Shown here in pieces: positions 37,457-46,853 of a stretch of DNA of 64,000 bases. This DNA is from Paraburkholderia sp. BCC1885 (GTDB taxonomy: Bacteria; Pseudomonadota; Gammaproteobacteria; Burkholderiales; Burkholderiaceae). Each line of letters starts with the position of its first letter. The first letter of the stretch is position 1. The notes under the pieces are model-generated. The model saw only the letters and a program-made list of their open reading frames with translations, did no database searches and was not told the origin of the DNA. The position numbers and the translations under genes were made by a program. The stretch lies in assembly GCF_900996235.1 (NCBI RefSeq), contig NZ_CAAJGM010000208.1:124001-188000 (forward strand). The letters are read 5' to 3'.

Positions 37457-38561
37457 ATGGAAGCGGAACGTCTCAACGCGATCGAAGCCTCTCTGGCCGA
37501 CCTGCGCCGTCGCGCGGGCGAGCTACGGGGGTATCTTTGACTACGACGACAAAGCACTGCGTCTAATCGAAGTCAACCGGGAACTCGAAGACCCGAACGT
37601 CTGGAACGACTCGAAGCACGCCCAGGCCCTCGGCCGGGAAAAGAAGCTGCTCGACGACGTCGTCGGCAAACTCACCGCGCTCGACAACGACCTGCGCGAC
37701 GCGCAGGACCTGTTCGACATGGCACGCGAAGAAAATGACGAGGAAACCCTCCTCGCCTGCGAAAGCGATGCAGCCGGCCTCGAACAGCGCGTCGCGGACA
37801 TGGAATTCCGCCGCATGTTCTCGAATGCGGCCGACCCGAACAACGCCTTCCTCGACATTCAGGCCGGCGCCGGCGGCACCGAAGCGTGCGACTGGGCCGC
37901 AATGCTGCTGCGCCAGTACCTGCGCTACTGCGAGCGCAAGGGCTTCAAGACCGAAGTGCTCGAACAGACCGACGGCGACGTCGCCGGCATCAAGAACGCC
38001 ACCATCAAGATCGAAGGCGAATACGCCTACGGCTTTTTGCGCACCGAAACGGGCGTGCACCGGCTCGTGCGCAAGTCGCCGTTCGATTCGTCGGGCGGCC
38101 GTCACACGTCGTTCTCGTCGGTGTTCGTATATCCGGAAATCGACGATTCGATCGAAGTGGACATCAACCCGGCCGACCTGCGTATCGACACCTACCGCGC
38201 GTCCGGCGCGGGCGGTCAGCACATCAACAAGACCGACTCCGCCGTGCGGATTACGCACATGCCGTCGGGCATCGTCGTGCAGTGCCAGAACGACCGCTCG
38301 CAGCACCGTAACCGCGCCGAAGCCATGGCCATGCTGAAATCGCGTCTGTACGAAGCGGAAATCCGCAAACGTCAGGCCGAGCAGGACAAGCTCGAAGCCG
38401 GCAAGACCGATGTCGGCTGGGGCCACCAGATCCGTTCGTATGTGCTGGACAACAGCCGCATCAAGGATCTGCGTACCAACGTCGAAATCAGCAATACCAA
38501 GAGCGTGCTCGATGGCGACCTCGATCCGTTCATTAGCGCCAGCCTGAAACAGGGCATCTAA
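37457..38561 (+). CDS. prfB: Peptide chain release factor 2, with programmed +1 frameshift
   Basis: RF2, which terminates translation at UGA and UAA. The first 27 codons run from ATG 37457 to CTT at 37537, then an in-frame TGA (37538-37540); reading resumes one base later at GAC 37539, giving 367 residues in total. Upstream of the slip is a Shine-Dalgarno-like GGGGG run three bases before CTT, the standard autoregulatory RF2 signal. The GGQ motif (SGAGGQHINKTDSAV) and the SPF-like recognition segment (RKSPFDSSGGRHTSF) are intact, so this is not a broken gene. Confidence 0.97.
37527..37540 (+). other. prfB +1 frameshift site
   Basis: Sequence GGGGGTATCTTTGA: a G-rich Shine-Dalgarno-like stretch, then the slippery CTT followed by the stop TGA and C. 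Slow decoding of TGA by scarce RF2 lets the ribosome slip forward by one base, so RF2 controls its own amount. Confidence 0.95.
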
Positions 38562-38648
38562 AGTAAGCGCATCCGGCGCGGCGAAGCCTGCCGCGCCGCA
38601 TCTTTCAAGCGCCTGCCACAGGCAGGCCACCCCGAATACCGACCCATC

Positions 38649-40175
38649 ATGACCGAACCGATCCAGACCAACGCCGCGCCCGAGGGGGACGAAAACAAGA
38701 TCATCGCCGAGCGCCGCGAAAAGCTGCGCGAGCTGCGTGAGCACGGCATCGCTTACCCGAACGACTTCCGCCCCACGCATCACGCCGAGGATCTGCAGAC
38801 GCAATACGCCGACACCGACAAGGAAGCGCTCGAAGCCAATCCGCTCGAAGTCGCCGTGGCCGGCCGCATGATGCTGAAACGCGTGATGGGCAAGGCCAGC
38901 TTCGCCACCGTGCGCGACGGTTCGGGTCAGATCCAGTTCTTCATCACGCCGGCCGACGTCGGCCAGGAAACCTACGACGCGTTCAAGAAGTGGGACATGG
39001 GCGACATCGTCGCGGCGCGCGGCGTGCTGTTCCGCACCAACAAGGGCGAGCTGTCGGTGCGTTGTACCGAACTGCGGCTGCTGTCGAAGTCGCTGCGTCC
39101 GCTGCCGGACAAGTTCCACGGTCTCGCCGACCAGGAAATGAAGTACCGTCAGCGTTACGTCGACCTGATCGTCACGCCGGAAACGCGCAAGACTTTCGTG
39201 GCGCGCACCAAGGCGATGTCGTCGATCCGCAAGTTCATGGCGGATGCCGACTTCATGGAAGTCGAAACGCCGATGCTGCATCCGATCCCGGGCGGCGCGG
39301 CGGCCAAGCCTTTCGTCACGCACCACAACGCGCTGGATATGCAGATGTTCCTGCGCATCGCGCCTGAGCTGTACCTGAAGCGGCTGGTGGTGGGCGGCTT
39401 CGAGCGCGTGTTCGAGATCAACCGGAATTTCCGTAACGAGGGCGTCTCGGTGCGCCACAATCCGGAATTCACGATGATCGAGTTCTACGCCGCGTACACC
39501 GATTATCAGTGGCTGATGGACTTCACCGAACAGTTGATCCGCCAGGCTGCGATCGACTCGCTCGGCACCGCGACCATCAGCTATCAGGGCCGTGAGCTGG
39601 ATCTCGCCAAGCCGTTCCATCGTCTGACGATCACCCAGGCCATCCAGAAATACGCGCCGCAATACACCGACGCGCAGCTCGCCGATGCCGATTTCCTGCG
39701 CCCGGAACTGAAGAAGTTCGGCGTGGACGCCTCGCAGCCGCAGTTCCTGAACGCAGGCGTGGGCGCGCTGCAACTGGCGCTCTTCGAAGAAACCGCCGAG
39801 TCGCAACTGTGGGAGCCGACGTACATCATCGACTACCCGGTCGAAGTGTCGCCGCTTGCGCGTGCATCGGACAAGGTGCCGGGCATTACCGAGCGCTTCG
39901 AGCTGTTCATCACCGGCCGCGAAATCGCCAATGGCTTTTCGGAGCTGAACGATCCGGAAGACCAGGCCGCGCGTTTCAAGAAACAGGTCGACCAGAAGGA
40001 TGCCGGCGACGAAGAAGCCATGTTCTACGACGCCGACTACATCCGCGCGCTGGAATACGGCATGCCGCCGGCGGGCGGTTGCGGTATCGGCATCGACCGG
40101 CTGGTCATGCTGCTAACCGACAGCCCGAGCATCCGCGACGTGATTCTGTTCCCGCATCTGCGCCGCGAAGACTGA
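38649..40175 (+). CDS. lysS: Lysyl-tRNA synthetase, class II
   Basis: Charges tRNA-Lys. The 508-residue protein has an N-terminal OB-fold anticodon domain, then class II motifs: motif 2 FEINRNFRNEGVSVRHNPEFT and motif 3 GCGIGIDRLVMLLTDS. Length is typical. It follows prfB by 87 bases, the same order as in E. coli, and is ended by an intrinsic terminator. Confidence 0.97.
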   Translation: MTEPIQTNAAPEGDENKIIAERREKLRELREHGIAYPNDFRPTHHAEDLQTQYADTDKEALEANPLEVAVAGRMMLKRVMGKASFATVRDGSGQIQFFITPADVGQETYDAFKKWDMGDIVAARGVLFRTNKGELSVRCTELRLLSKSLRPLPDKFHGLADQEMKYRQRYVDLIVTPETRKTFVARTKAMSSIRKFMADADFMEVETPMLHPIPGGAAAKPFVTHHNALDMQMFLRIAPELYLKRLVVGGFERVFEINRNFRNEGVSVRHNPEFTMIEFYAAYTDYQWLMDFTEQLIRQAAIDSLGTATISYQGRELDLAKPFHRLTITQAIQKYAPQYTDAQLADADFLRPELKKFGVDASQPQFLNAGVGALQLALFEETAESQLWEPTYIIDYPVEVSPLARASDKVPGITERFELFITGREIANGFSELNDPEDQAARFKKQVDQKDAGDEEAMFYDADYIRALEYGMPPAGGCGIGIDRLVMLLTDSPSIRDVILFPHLRRED

Positions 40176-40237
40176 TCCGGCGGCGCTAGCCGGACGACCG
40201 AGGCCAGCGCGCCCGTCGCACCGGCAGTCATCAACAG

Positions 40238-40268
40238 AAACGCCCGGCAGAACATGCCGGGCGTTTTT
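40238..40268 (+). terminator. Intrinsic terminator after lysS
   Basis: A 12-base stem (40238-40249 and 40255-40266) with loop GAACA, followed by a T-run, 62 bases past the lysS stop. The A-run on the left makes it potentially bidirectional. Confidence 0.85.
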
Positions 40269-40553
40269 CTTTGCGGCGCGCTCCGAGCTTGCCCGGCGTC
40301 CTGCCTCGATAGCCGCAGCGAGCTTGATGGTTTGTAACTATCGGTAAAAGCTGCGCCGCGCGGGCTCGCTCACCCTGCCTTTCCCGGCGTGTTTTCGCCC
40401 GCCCAGCCGGACCTTGCGCCGCTATTGATCACGCTTTGCGGACGATGCCCGCATCACGCCTGCGGATTTGGTTACAACTTGAAACCTCGGCCCGGCCTAG
40501 CTGTCGGACACTGTGTCTCAATAAAGTCGACTCTGCTTGAGACGGAGGCCCAA
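40269..40553. other. Gap between lysS and glycine-zipper gene
   Basis: Together with the lysS terminator the gap is 378 bases. No clear gene. Just before the glycine-zipper gene, arms GTCTCAA (40515-40521) and TTGAGAC (40537-40543) form an inverted repeat around a 15-base loop, followed by the GGAGG Shine-Dalgarno, so it may affect translation. No confident promoter pair seen. Confidence 0.4.
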
Positions 40554-41276
40554 ATGAACAGTCCAGACACCACTCGTACCCGTCGTATCCACCCGCTCGT
40601 CGCGACCGCGGCCGGCGCGGTCATCATCGCCAGCCTCGCTGCCACGGCAGCCGTGACGGGCCTGTTCCCGAAAGCGTCGAGCAACAGCGCGCAAAACGAT
40701 CAGACCCAGTCGGCCCAGGTCGCCGCGCAGGCGGCCTCCCAGCCGGTGGTGGATTCGGCGCAACCGGCGAACCCCGCCACTTACGCGCAGCAGGATCAAC
40801 CAGCCCAACAGTCTGCGCAGGCCGCTGCGCCCGTACCCGTGCCTGCGCCGACGCAGCAACAGTACGCCGCGCAGCAGCAGGCCCAGGCGCCTCAGCCGGC
40901 GCAGGGGCAATACGCGCAACAGCCGCCGCCGCAACCTGCTTATTGCGCGAGTTGCGGCACAGTGGTCGCGATTTCGGAAGTGCGTCAGGAAGGTCATGGC
41001 ACCGGTGTCGGCGCCGTCGGCGGGGCGGTGGTCGGCGGCCTCGTGGGTAACCAGTTCGGCGGCGGCGTCGGCCGTGGCGCGATGACGGTGCTCGGCGCGG
41101 TCGGCGGCGGCTTCGCCGGCAATTCGGTCGAGAAACACATCCGCAGCACCACCGCGTACTCGGTACACGTGCGCATGGAAAGCGGCAAGAGCCGCTATTT
41201 CACGTACCATGACGCGCCGCCGTTCCAGCAGGGCGAGCACGTACATATCGAAAACGGCACGCTTGCCGCGGGTTAA
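40554..41276 (+). CDS. Glycine-zipper 2TM domain protein
   Basis: A 240-residue exported or membrane protein with one N-terminal hydrophobic helix (HPLVATAAGAVIIASLA), a long Gln/Ala/Pro-rich linker, a CxxC pair (YCASC), and a glycine-zipper domain (GAVGGAVVGGLVGNQFGGGVGRG and GAVGGGFAGN) ending in a conserved beta tail (VHVRMESGKSRYFTY). Related proteins (e.g. SlyB/OmpA-like 2TM) are envelope stability factors; the function here is unknown. ATG at 40554 has a GGAGG Shine-Dalgarno. Confidence 0.82.
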   Translation: MNSPDTTRTRRIHPLVATAAGAVIIASLAATAAVTGLFPKASSNSAQNDQTQSAQVAAQAASQPVVDSAQPANPATYAQQDQPAQQSAQAAAPVPVPAPTQQQYAAQQQAQAPQPAQGQYAQQPPPQPAYCASCGTVVAISEVRQEGHGTGVGAVGGAVVGGLVGNQFGGGVGRGAMTVLGAVGGGFAGNSVEKHIRSTTAYSVHVRMESGKSRYFTYHDAPPFQQGEHVHIENGTLAAG

Positions 41277-41319
41277 GCTGCGGGCGGCTGTAGCAAGCGC
41301 GGCAAACCGCGCCAAAAAC

Positions 41320-41350
41320 AAAAAGGCGATTCCAATGGAATCGCCTTTTT
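41320..41350. terminator. Bidirectional intrinsic terminator
   Basis: A 14-base stem (AAAAAGGCGATTCC at 41320-41333 and its complement at 41337-41350) with a 3-base loop lies between the glycine-zipper gene and convergent iscX. T-runs on both strands. Confidence 0.88.
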
Positions 41351-41399
41351 GCCTGATCGAGCCACTTATATCAGCCAGGCCGCTTAAACCGCCACCCGC

Positions 41400-41597
41400 T
41401 CAGTAATCCGCATCCTCGATCCACGCCGTCTGGATCGCCTCGAGAATCTTCTCGTTGGACCGGTTCGGGTCGTCGTCGAAGCCTTCCAGTTCCGTCACCC
41501 AGCGATGCAGATCGGTGAACCGTATCTGCTGCGGGTCCACTTCCGGATGTTTGTCGGTGAGGGCCATCGCGATATCTTGCGTGTCGGTCCACTTCAT
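41400..41597 (-). CDS. iscX: Fe-S assembly accessory protein IscX
   Basis: Small acidic protein that binds IscS and iron and tunes the rate of cluster assembly. The 65-residue product KWTDTQDIAMALTDKHPEVD...RFTDLHRWVTEL...EKILEAIQTAWIEDAD matches the family end to end. Last gene of the isc cluster, 15 bases after fdx. Confidence 0.95.
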   Translation of the reverse strand: MKWTDTQDIAMALTDKHPEVDPQQIRFTDLHRWVTELEGFDDDPNRSNEKILEAIQTAWIEDADY

Positions 41598-41612
41598 GGC
41601 TGCGCGCTCCTG

Positions 41613-41954
41613 TTAGTGATTTTCCTTCGCGTGGTTGATCGAGTAACGCGGGATCTCCACCACGAGATCCTGATCGGCCGGCACCAGGGCCTGGCACGAC
41701 AGACGCGATTCGGGTTCGAGCCCCCACGCCTTGTCGAGCAGATCGTCTTCGTCCTCTTCCGACGGCGTGAGCGCATTGAATCCTTCACGCACGACCACAT
41801 GGCAAGTCGTGCACGCGCACGATTTCTCGCAGGCGTGCTCGATTTCAATGCCGTGTTCCAGCAGACTGTCGCAGATGCTCTTGCCCGGCACGGCGTCGAT
41901 CACCGCGCCTTCCGGGCACAGTTCGACATGGGGCAGCACAACGATTTGAGGCAT
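41613..41954 (-). CDS. fdx: Isc [2Fe-2S] ferredoxin
   Basis: Adrenodoxin-type ferredoxin that supplies electrons to IscU-based cluster assembly. The 113-residue protein has the cluster cysteines in HACEKSCACTTC (C-x5-C-x2-C) and the distal RLSCQ. The ATG at 41954 (PQIVVLPH) was chosen, with CGGAAA upstream; the longer in-frame extension is rejected as basic and unconserved. Confidence 0.95.
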   Translation of the reverse strand: MPQIVVLPHVELCPEGAVIDAVPGKSICDSLLEHGIEIEHACEKSCACTTCHVVVREGFNALTPSEEDEDDLLDKAWGLEPESRLSCQALVPADQDLVVEIPRYSINHAKENH

Positions 41955-42106
41955 ACGATTTCCGTTTGGTCTGGGGCACGGACGCCGACGAACGGCTCCG
42001 TGCCATTTTACTGGTGGCGCGTGCTTTTTTGACACGCGCCACGTGATTCGTTGAAGTTCGCCGCAGACGCCGGACGAGCCGGCGGCCCTGTCGGGTGTCC
42101 GTCCGC

Positions 42107-43978
42107 TCAGATGTCGTCGAGCTTGCGGCCCGCGAGCGCGCGGCGAATGCCCTTGTTCATGCGGCGGGCAGCGAATTCGTCGGTGCCTTCGGCCACGGTT
42201 TTGGTGGCGGCTTCGATCGCGTCGGCGTCGTCGCTTTGCGCCACATTGCGCAGGCCGTTGAGCAGCGCGTCGAGTTCGGCGCGTTCGGCCTCGTCGAGCA
42301 GCTCGGCGTCCGCTGCCAGCGCAGCTTCGGTTGCTTCGATCAGGCGTTGCGCTTCCACCTGCGCCTCGCGCAGCGCGCGGGCACGCATGTCGACTTCGGC
42401 GGTGTTGAAGCTGTCTTCAAGCATGCGCGCGACGTCGTCGTCGGCGAGACCATACGACGGCTTCACGACCACCGACGCCTCCACGCCCGAATGCTGCTCG
42501 CGCGCGAACACCGACAGCAGGCCGTCCGCGTCGACCTGGTAAGTCACGCGAATGCGCGCCGCGCCGGCCGCCATCGGCGGAATGCCGCGCAATTCGAAGC
42601 GCGCGAGCGAACGGCAATCCGATACCAGTTCGCGCTCGCCCTGCACGACGTGGATCGCCATCGCCGTCTGGCCGTCCTTGAAAGTGGTGAAATCCTGTGC
42701 ACGCGCGACCGGAATCGTCGAATTACGCGGGATGATCTTCTCGGTCAGCCCGCCCATCGTCTCCACGCCCAGCGACAGCGGGATGACGTCGAGCAGCAGC
42801 CAGTCATCGCCTTCGGCGCCACGGTTGCCGGCCAGCAGATCGGCCTGGATCGCCGCGCCGAGCGCGACCACCTGGTCGGGGTTGAGATTGGTCAGCGGCG
42901 GCTGGCCGAAGAGCCCTTCCACCGCGCGGCGGATCACCGGCATGCGGGTCGCGCCGCCCACCAGCACCACGCCCTTGATTTCCTTCGTGGTGACCTTGGC
43001 ATCGCGCAGCGCTTTCCTGGTCGGCCCGAGCGTGCGCTGCACCAGCGCCTGCGTGATGGCCTCGAAAGTGGGCTCGTCGATGGTCAGATCGAGCCGGGTG
43101 CCGTTCGAAAGCGTCGCCTGCAAGCTGGCCAGCGGCGCGTCCGACAACGCCTCCTTGGCCACCCGCACGCTGTCCAGCAGCATGCGCACGTCTTCCGGCG
43201 CGAGTGTCTGCGGTGCAATGCCGGCCTGCTCGAGTACGTGACGGTACAGCGCGTGGTCGAAGTCGTCGCCGCCGAGCGCGGAATCGCCGCCCGCCGCGAG
43301 CACTTCGAAGACGCCTTTGGTGAGCTTGAGGATCGACAGGTCGAAGGTGCCGCCGCCGAGGTCGTACACGGCGTAGAGGCCTTCGGAGCCGTTATCGAGG
43401 CCGTAGGCAATCGCCGCCGCCGTCGGCTCGTTGAGCAGGCGCAGCACGTTCAGGCCAGCGAGGCGCGCGGCGTCCTTGGTGGCCTGGCGCTGCGCTTCGT
43501 CGAAATAGGCCGGCACGGTGATCACGGCGCCCACCAGGTCGTCGCCAAGCGTGTCTTCGGCGCGTTGCCGCAAGGTGGCGAGAATCTCCGCCGACACCTC
43601 CACCGGGCTCTTCACGCCGTCGACGGTACGGATCTGCACCATGCCCGGCGCGTCGACGAAATCGTAGGGCGCGTTTTCGGCGCCTTCCACTTCCGCCTTG
43701 CCGCGTCCCATGAAGCGCTTGACCGAGACGATGGTGTTGCGCGGATCGCTCGCCGCTTCCGCCTTGGCCGTGCGACCGATGCGGCGGCCGCCCTTCTCCA
43801 GATAACGCACCACCGAGGGCAGCAGCACATGGCCGTCGTCGTCAGGCAGGACGTCGGGCACGCCGCTGCGCACGGCTGCGACGAGGGAATTGGTGGTGCC
43901 GAGATCGATACCGACCGCGAGACGCCGCTGATGCGGCGCGGGCGCCATGCCGGGTTCGGAGATTTGCAGTAAAGCCAT
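42107..43978 (-). CDS. hscA: Fe-S assembly Hsp70 chaperone HscA
   Basis: ATP-dependent Hsp70 paralogue that acts on IscU. The 623-residue protein has GIDLGTTNSLVA, the DnaK-type phosphate and ATPase motifs (AYGLDNGSEGLYAVYDLGGGTFD, VVLVGGATRMPVIR) and a substrate-binding domain; it recognises the LPPVK motif seen in IscU here. It ends 152 bases upstream of fdx and follows hscB. Confidence 0.97.
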   Translation of the reverse strand: MALLQISEPGMAPAPHQRRLAVGIDLGTTNSLVAAVRSGVPDVLPDDDGHVLLPSVVRYLEKGGRRIGRTAKAEAASDPRNTIVSVKRFMGRGKAEVEGAENAPYDFVDAPGMVQIRTVDGVKSPVEVSAEILATLRQRAEDTLGDDLVGAVITVPAYFDEAQRQATKDAARLAGLNVLRLLNEPTAAAIAYGLDNGSEGLYAVYDLGGGTFDLSILKLTKGVFEVLAAGGDSALGGDDFDHALYRHVLEQAGIAPQTLAPEDVRMLLDSVRVAKEALSDAPLASLQATLSNGTRLDLTIDEPTFEAITQALVQRTLGPTRKALRDAKVTTKEIKGVVLVGGATRMPVIRRAVEGLFGQPPLTNLNPDQVVALGAAIQADLLAGNRGAEGDDWLLLDVIPLSLGVETMGGLTEKIIPRNSTIPVARAQDFTTFKDGQTAMAIHVVQGERELVSDCRSLARFELRGIPPMAAGAARIRVTYQVDADGLLSVFAREQHSGVEASVVVKPSYGLADDDVARMLEDSFNTAEVDMRARALREAQVEAQRLIEATEAALAADAELLDEAERAELDALLNGLRNVAQSDDADAIEAATKTVAEGTDEFAARRMNKGIRRALAGRKLDDI

Positions 43979-44064
43979 CTGAGATCTTCTTCGGGGAGCG
44001 TGCTACCCCGTCCTGAATGGTTCGCGTTGCTGGGTTGAGCGGGCCCGTCGACGTGACGCGCGCG

Positions 44065-44592
44065 TCAGGTGTCGAGCCGCTCGATCTGCGTGACGATTTC
44101 CGCCGCCACCCGCTCGATAAACATCAACTGCCGCACCGCCTCGCTTGCCGCCTGGTCCACGCCGCTGTCGAGCAAGGCGCCGAGCCTGGCGAAACGGACC
44201 CGCTCTTCGTCGCGCAGTTCGTTAAGCAAGGCGTCGAGCGCGTCGACGTTCTTTGCCGCCGCGGCGTCTTCGATGCCTTCGCGCCATTCCATCTGCTGCA
44301 TCAGGAACGCCGGCTCCATGGCCGTATTGTTCTCCGCGCCGACATCGATGCCGCGCAGCGCCAGCAGATACGTGGCGCGCTTTAACGGATCGCGCAAGGT
44401 CTGGTACGCCTCGTTGGCGCGCGTCGCCCATTGCATGGCAATGCGCTTTTGCGCGTCGCCCGCCGCGGCGAAGCGGTCGGGATGCACCTGCGACTGCACC
44501 GTGCGATAGGCGTGATCGAGCACGCCGGCGTCGAGCGTGTATTGCGCCGGCAGGTCGAACAGGTCGAAGTGGCTGTCGTTCAGCGAGGCCAT
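44065..44592 (-). CDS. hscB: J-domain co-chaperone HscB
   Basis: Delivers IscU to HscA and stimulates its ATPase. The 175-residue protein has an N-terminal J domain with HPD (VQSQVHPDRFA), and the C-terminal helical IscU-binding domain (WREGIEDAAA onward). It lies 132 bases downstream of iscA with a terminator in between. Confidence 0.93.
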   Translation of the reverse strand: MASLNDSHFDLFDLPAQYTLDAGVLDHAYRTVQSQVHPDRFAAAGDAQKRIAMQWATRANEAYQTLRDPLKRATYLLALRGIDVGAENNTAMEPAFLMQQMEWREGIEDAAAAKNVDALDALLNELRDEERVRFARLGALLDSGVDQAASEAVRQLMFIERVAAEIVTQIERLDT

Positions 44593-44673
44593 CGAATCAG
44601 ATGTGGTCCGTTCAAGAGGCGCGTCCCTGCAAAGTCAACCGCCGGGACCGCGCGAAACAAGGTGCGACAAATT

Positions 44674-44699
44674 AAAAAGGCGGCCCACGCCGCCTTTTT
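44674..44699 (-). terminator. Intrinsic terminator between iscA and hscB
   Basis: A stem of 11 bases (44674-44684 and 44689-44699, core GGCGGC/GCCGCC) with loop CCAC, followed by Us on the minus strand, lies 25 bases after the iscA stop. It should reduce transcripts of hscBA-fdx-iscX relative to iscRSUA unless a second promoter exists. Confidence 0.8.
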
Positions 44700-44724
44700 T
44701 CCGCTTCACGCGGACTGAAACCGT

Positions 44725-45048
44725 TCAGACGCGGAACGACTCGCCGCAGCCGCACTCGTCCTTCACGTTCGGATTATTGAACTTGAAGCCTTCGTTCAGC
44801 CCTTCGCGTGCGAAGTCGAGTTCCGTGCCGTCGATATAGGCGAGGCTCTTCGGATCGACGATGATCTTCACGCCGTTGCAGTCGAACACCTGGTCTTCCG
44901 GCGCGAGTTCATCCACGTACTCGAGCTTGTAAGCCAGCCCCGAGCATCCGGTGGTGCGCACGCCCAGGCGCAGACCGACGCCTTTGCCGCGCCGGACCAG
45001 ATACTTCTGGACGTGCTGTGCTGCCTTTTCGGTCAACGTAATTGCCAT
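44725..45048 (-). CDS. iscA: A-type Fe-S carrier IscA
   Basis: A 107-residue A-type carrier with cysteines in TGCSGLAY and CGCGESF, the metal/cluster ligands. ATG at 45048 (AITLTEKAAQHVQKYL) fits; a longer reading is rejected. Delivers iron or clusters to apo-enzymes such as IspG. Follows iscU by 19 bases. Confidence 0.95.
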   Translation of the reverse strand: MAITLTEKAAQHVQKYLVRRGKGVGLRLGVRTTGCSGLAYKLEYVDELAPEDQVFDCNGVKIIVDPKSLAYIDGTELDFAREGLNEGFKFNNPNVKDECGCGESFRV

Positions 45049-45067
45049 AGCGTTTCTCGTTGCGGCC

Positions 45068-45484
45068 TTAAGCAGCGTGCTGCTTGTCGCCCGCTTCTGC
45101 CGCGCCACCGTGACGTTGCTTGTAGTCGGCCACCGCTGCCTTGATCGCGTCTTCCGCGAGGATCGAGCAGTGGATCTTGACCGGCGGCAGCGCGAGTTCT
45201 TCGGCGATGTGGGTGTTCTTGATTTCCATGGCCTGATCGAGCGTCTTGCCCTTCACCCATTCGGTGACGAGCGAGCTCGATGCGATGGCCGAACCGCAGC
45301 CATAGGTCTTGAACTTCGCGTCTTCGATAATGCCGTCCGCGCCCACGCGGATCTGCAGTTTCATCACGTCGCCGCAGGCCGGCGCGCCGACCATGCCGGT
45401 GCCGACTGCATCGTCGTCCTTGGCGAAGGAACCGACGTTGCGCGGATTTTCGTAATGGTCCAGAACCTTGTCGCTATAAGCCAT
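45068..45484 (-). CDS. iscU: Fe-S cluster scaffold IscU
   Basis: Scaffold on which [2Fe-2S] clusters are built. The 138-residue protein has all three ligand cysteines (GAPACGDVM, GCGSAIAS, KIHCSILAED) and the HscA-recognition motif LPPVK. It lies 72 bases after iscS. Confidence 0.97.
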   Translation of the reverse strand: MAYSDKVLDHYENPRNVGSFAKDDDAVGTGMVGAPACGDVMKLQIRVGADGIIEDAKFKTYGCGSAIASSSLVTEWVKGKTLDQAMEIKNTHIAEELALPPVKIHCSILAEDAIKAAVADYKQRHGGAAEAGDKQHAA

Positions 45485-45556
45485 GATTACACTCCTTGAT
45501 TCGTTTCAACCTGCATTCGGTGCGATGTTTCGCCCGGTGGCGCGCTACGGCGCTGC

Positions 45557-46780
45557 TTAGTGCGCAGCCCACTGGATCGTCGAAATATCGACCCCGTCCT
45601 TGTACATTTCCCACAGCGGCGACAGATCGCGCAGCTTCGAAATTTTGGTCTTCAGCAGGTTGATGACGTAATCGACGTCCTGCTCCGTCGTGAAGCGGCC
45701 CACCGTGAAGCGGATCGAGCTGTGCGCCAGTTCGTCGTTGCGGCCCAGCGCGCGCAGCACATACGACGGCTCCAGCGACGCCGACGTGCACGCCGAACCC
45801 GACGACACGGCGACATCCTTCACCGCCATGATCAGCGACTCGCCTTCGACGAAATTGAAGCTGATGTTCAGGTTGTGCGGCACACGCTTTTCCATGTCGC
45901 CGTTCACGTAGGTTTCTTCCATGTCCTGCAGGCCGCGCAGCAGACGGTCGCGCAACATGCGGATGCGCTCGTTTTCCGTGGCCATTTCTTCACGCGCGAT
46001 ACGGAACGCTTCGCCCATGCCGACGATCTGGTGCGTCGCCAGCGTGCCCGAGCGCATGCCGCGCTCGTGACCGCCGCCGTGCATCTGCGCTTCGATACGG
46101 ATACGCGGCTTGCGACGCACATACAGCGCGCCGATGCCCTTCGGGCCATAGGTCTTGTGGGCCGAGAACGACATCAGGTCGACCTTCAGCTTTTGCAGGT
46201 CGATCTCGATCTTGCCGGTGGCCTGAGCCGCATCGACGTGAAAAATAATGCCCTTTTCACGGGTGATCTCGCCAATCGCCTCGATGTCCTGGATCACGCC
46301 GATCTCATTGTTCACCGACATCACCGAGACCAGGATCGTGTCCGGGCGCAACGCTGCCTTGAACACGTCGAGGTCGATCAGGCCGTCATCCTTTACGTCC
46401 AGATAGGTGACTTCGAAACCTTCGCGCTCGAGTTCGCGGGTGGTGTCGAGCACGGCCTTGTGCTCGGTCTTCACCGTGATGATGTGCTTGCCCTTGCTCT
46501 TGTAGAAGTGCGCCGCGCCCTTGATGGCGAGGTTGTCCGACTCCGTGGCGCCCGAGGTCCAGATGATTTCGCGCGGATCGGCGTTCACCAAAGCCGCGAC
46601 GTTCTCGCGCGCTTCTTCGACCGCACGTTCCGCATCCCAGCCATACGCGTGGCTGCGTGATGCCGGGTTGCCGAACTGCTCGCGCAGGTACGGAATCATC
46701 TTGTCCACCACGCGCGGGTCGACCGGAGTCGTGGCGCTGTAGTCCATGTAAATGGGCAGGTGGGGAATGTCGTTATTCAT
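45557..46780 (-). CDS. iscS: Cysteine desulfurase IscS
   Basis: PLP enzyme that supplies sulfur for clusters and for tRNA thiolation. The 407-residue protein has the PLP lysine in SFSAHKTYGPKGIG and the active-site Cys loop SSGSACTSASLEPSYVL. Length and start (MNNDIPHLPIYMDYSATTP) are typical. Confidence 0.97.
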   Translation of the reverse strand: MNNDIPHLPIYMDYSATTPVDPRVVDKMIPYLREQFGNPASRSHAYGWDAERAVEEARENVAALVNADPREIIWTSGATESDNLAIKGAAHFYKSKGKHIITVKTEHKAVLDTTRELEREGFEVTYLDVKDDGLIDLDVFKAALRPDTILVSVMSVNNEIGVIQDIEAIGEITREKGIIFHVDAAQATGKIEIDLQKLKVDLMSFSAHKTYGPKGIGALYVRRKPRIRIEAQMHGGGHERGMRSGTLATHQIVGMGEAFRIAREEMATENERIRMLRDRLLRGLQDMEETYVNGDMEKRVPHNLNISFNFVEGESLIMAVKDVAVSSGSACTSASLEPSYVLRALGRNDELAHSSIRFTVGRFTTEQDVDYVINLLKTKISKLRDLSPLWEMYKDGVDISTIQWAAH

Positions 46781-46853
46781 GAATCGCTCCGGGGAACATC
46801 ATTGCTCTGGCTTCTGGGTTCTTCATCTGGGCTCGCCGCTAGACCACGGCGCC

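Noticed and set aside
37457..37540. prfB as a pseudogene because of the in-frame TGA
   Set aside because: The TGA sits at the known programmed frameshift site with the slippery CTT and upstream G-run; the downstream frame is intact.
37563..39806. 747-codon minus-strand frame opposite prfB and lysS
   Set aside because: Runs through two conserved genes antisense, no recognisable motif.
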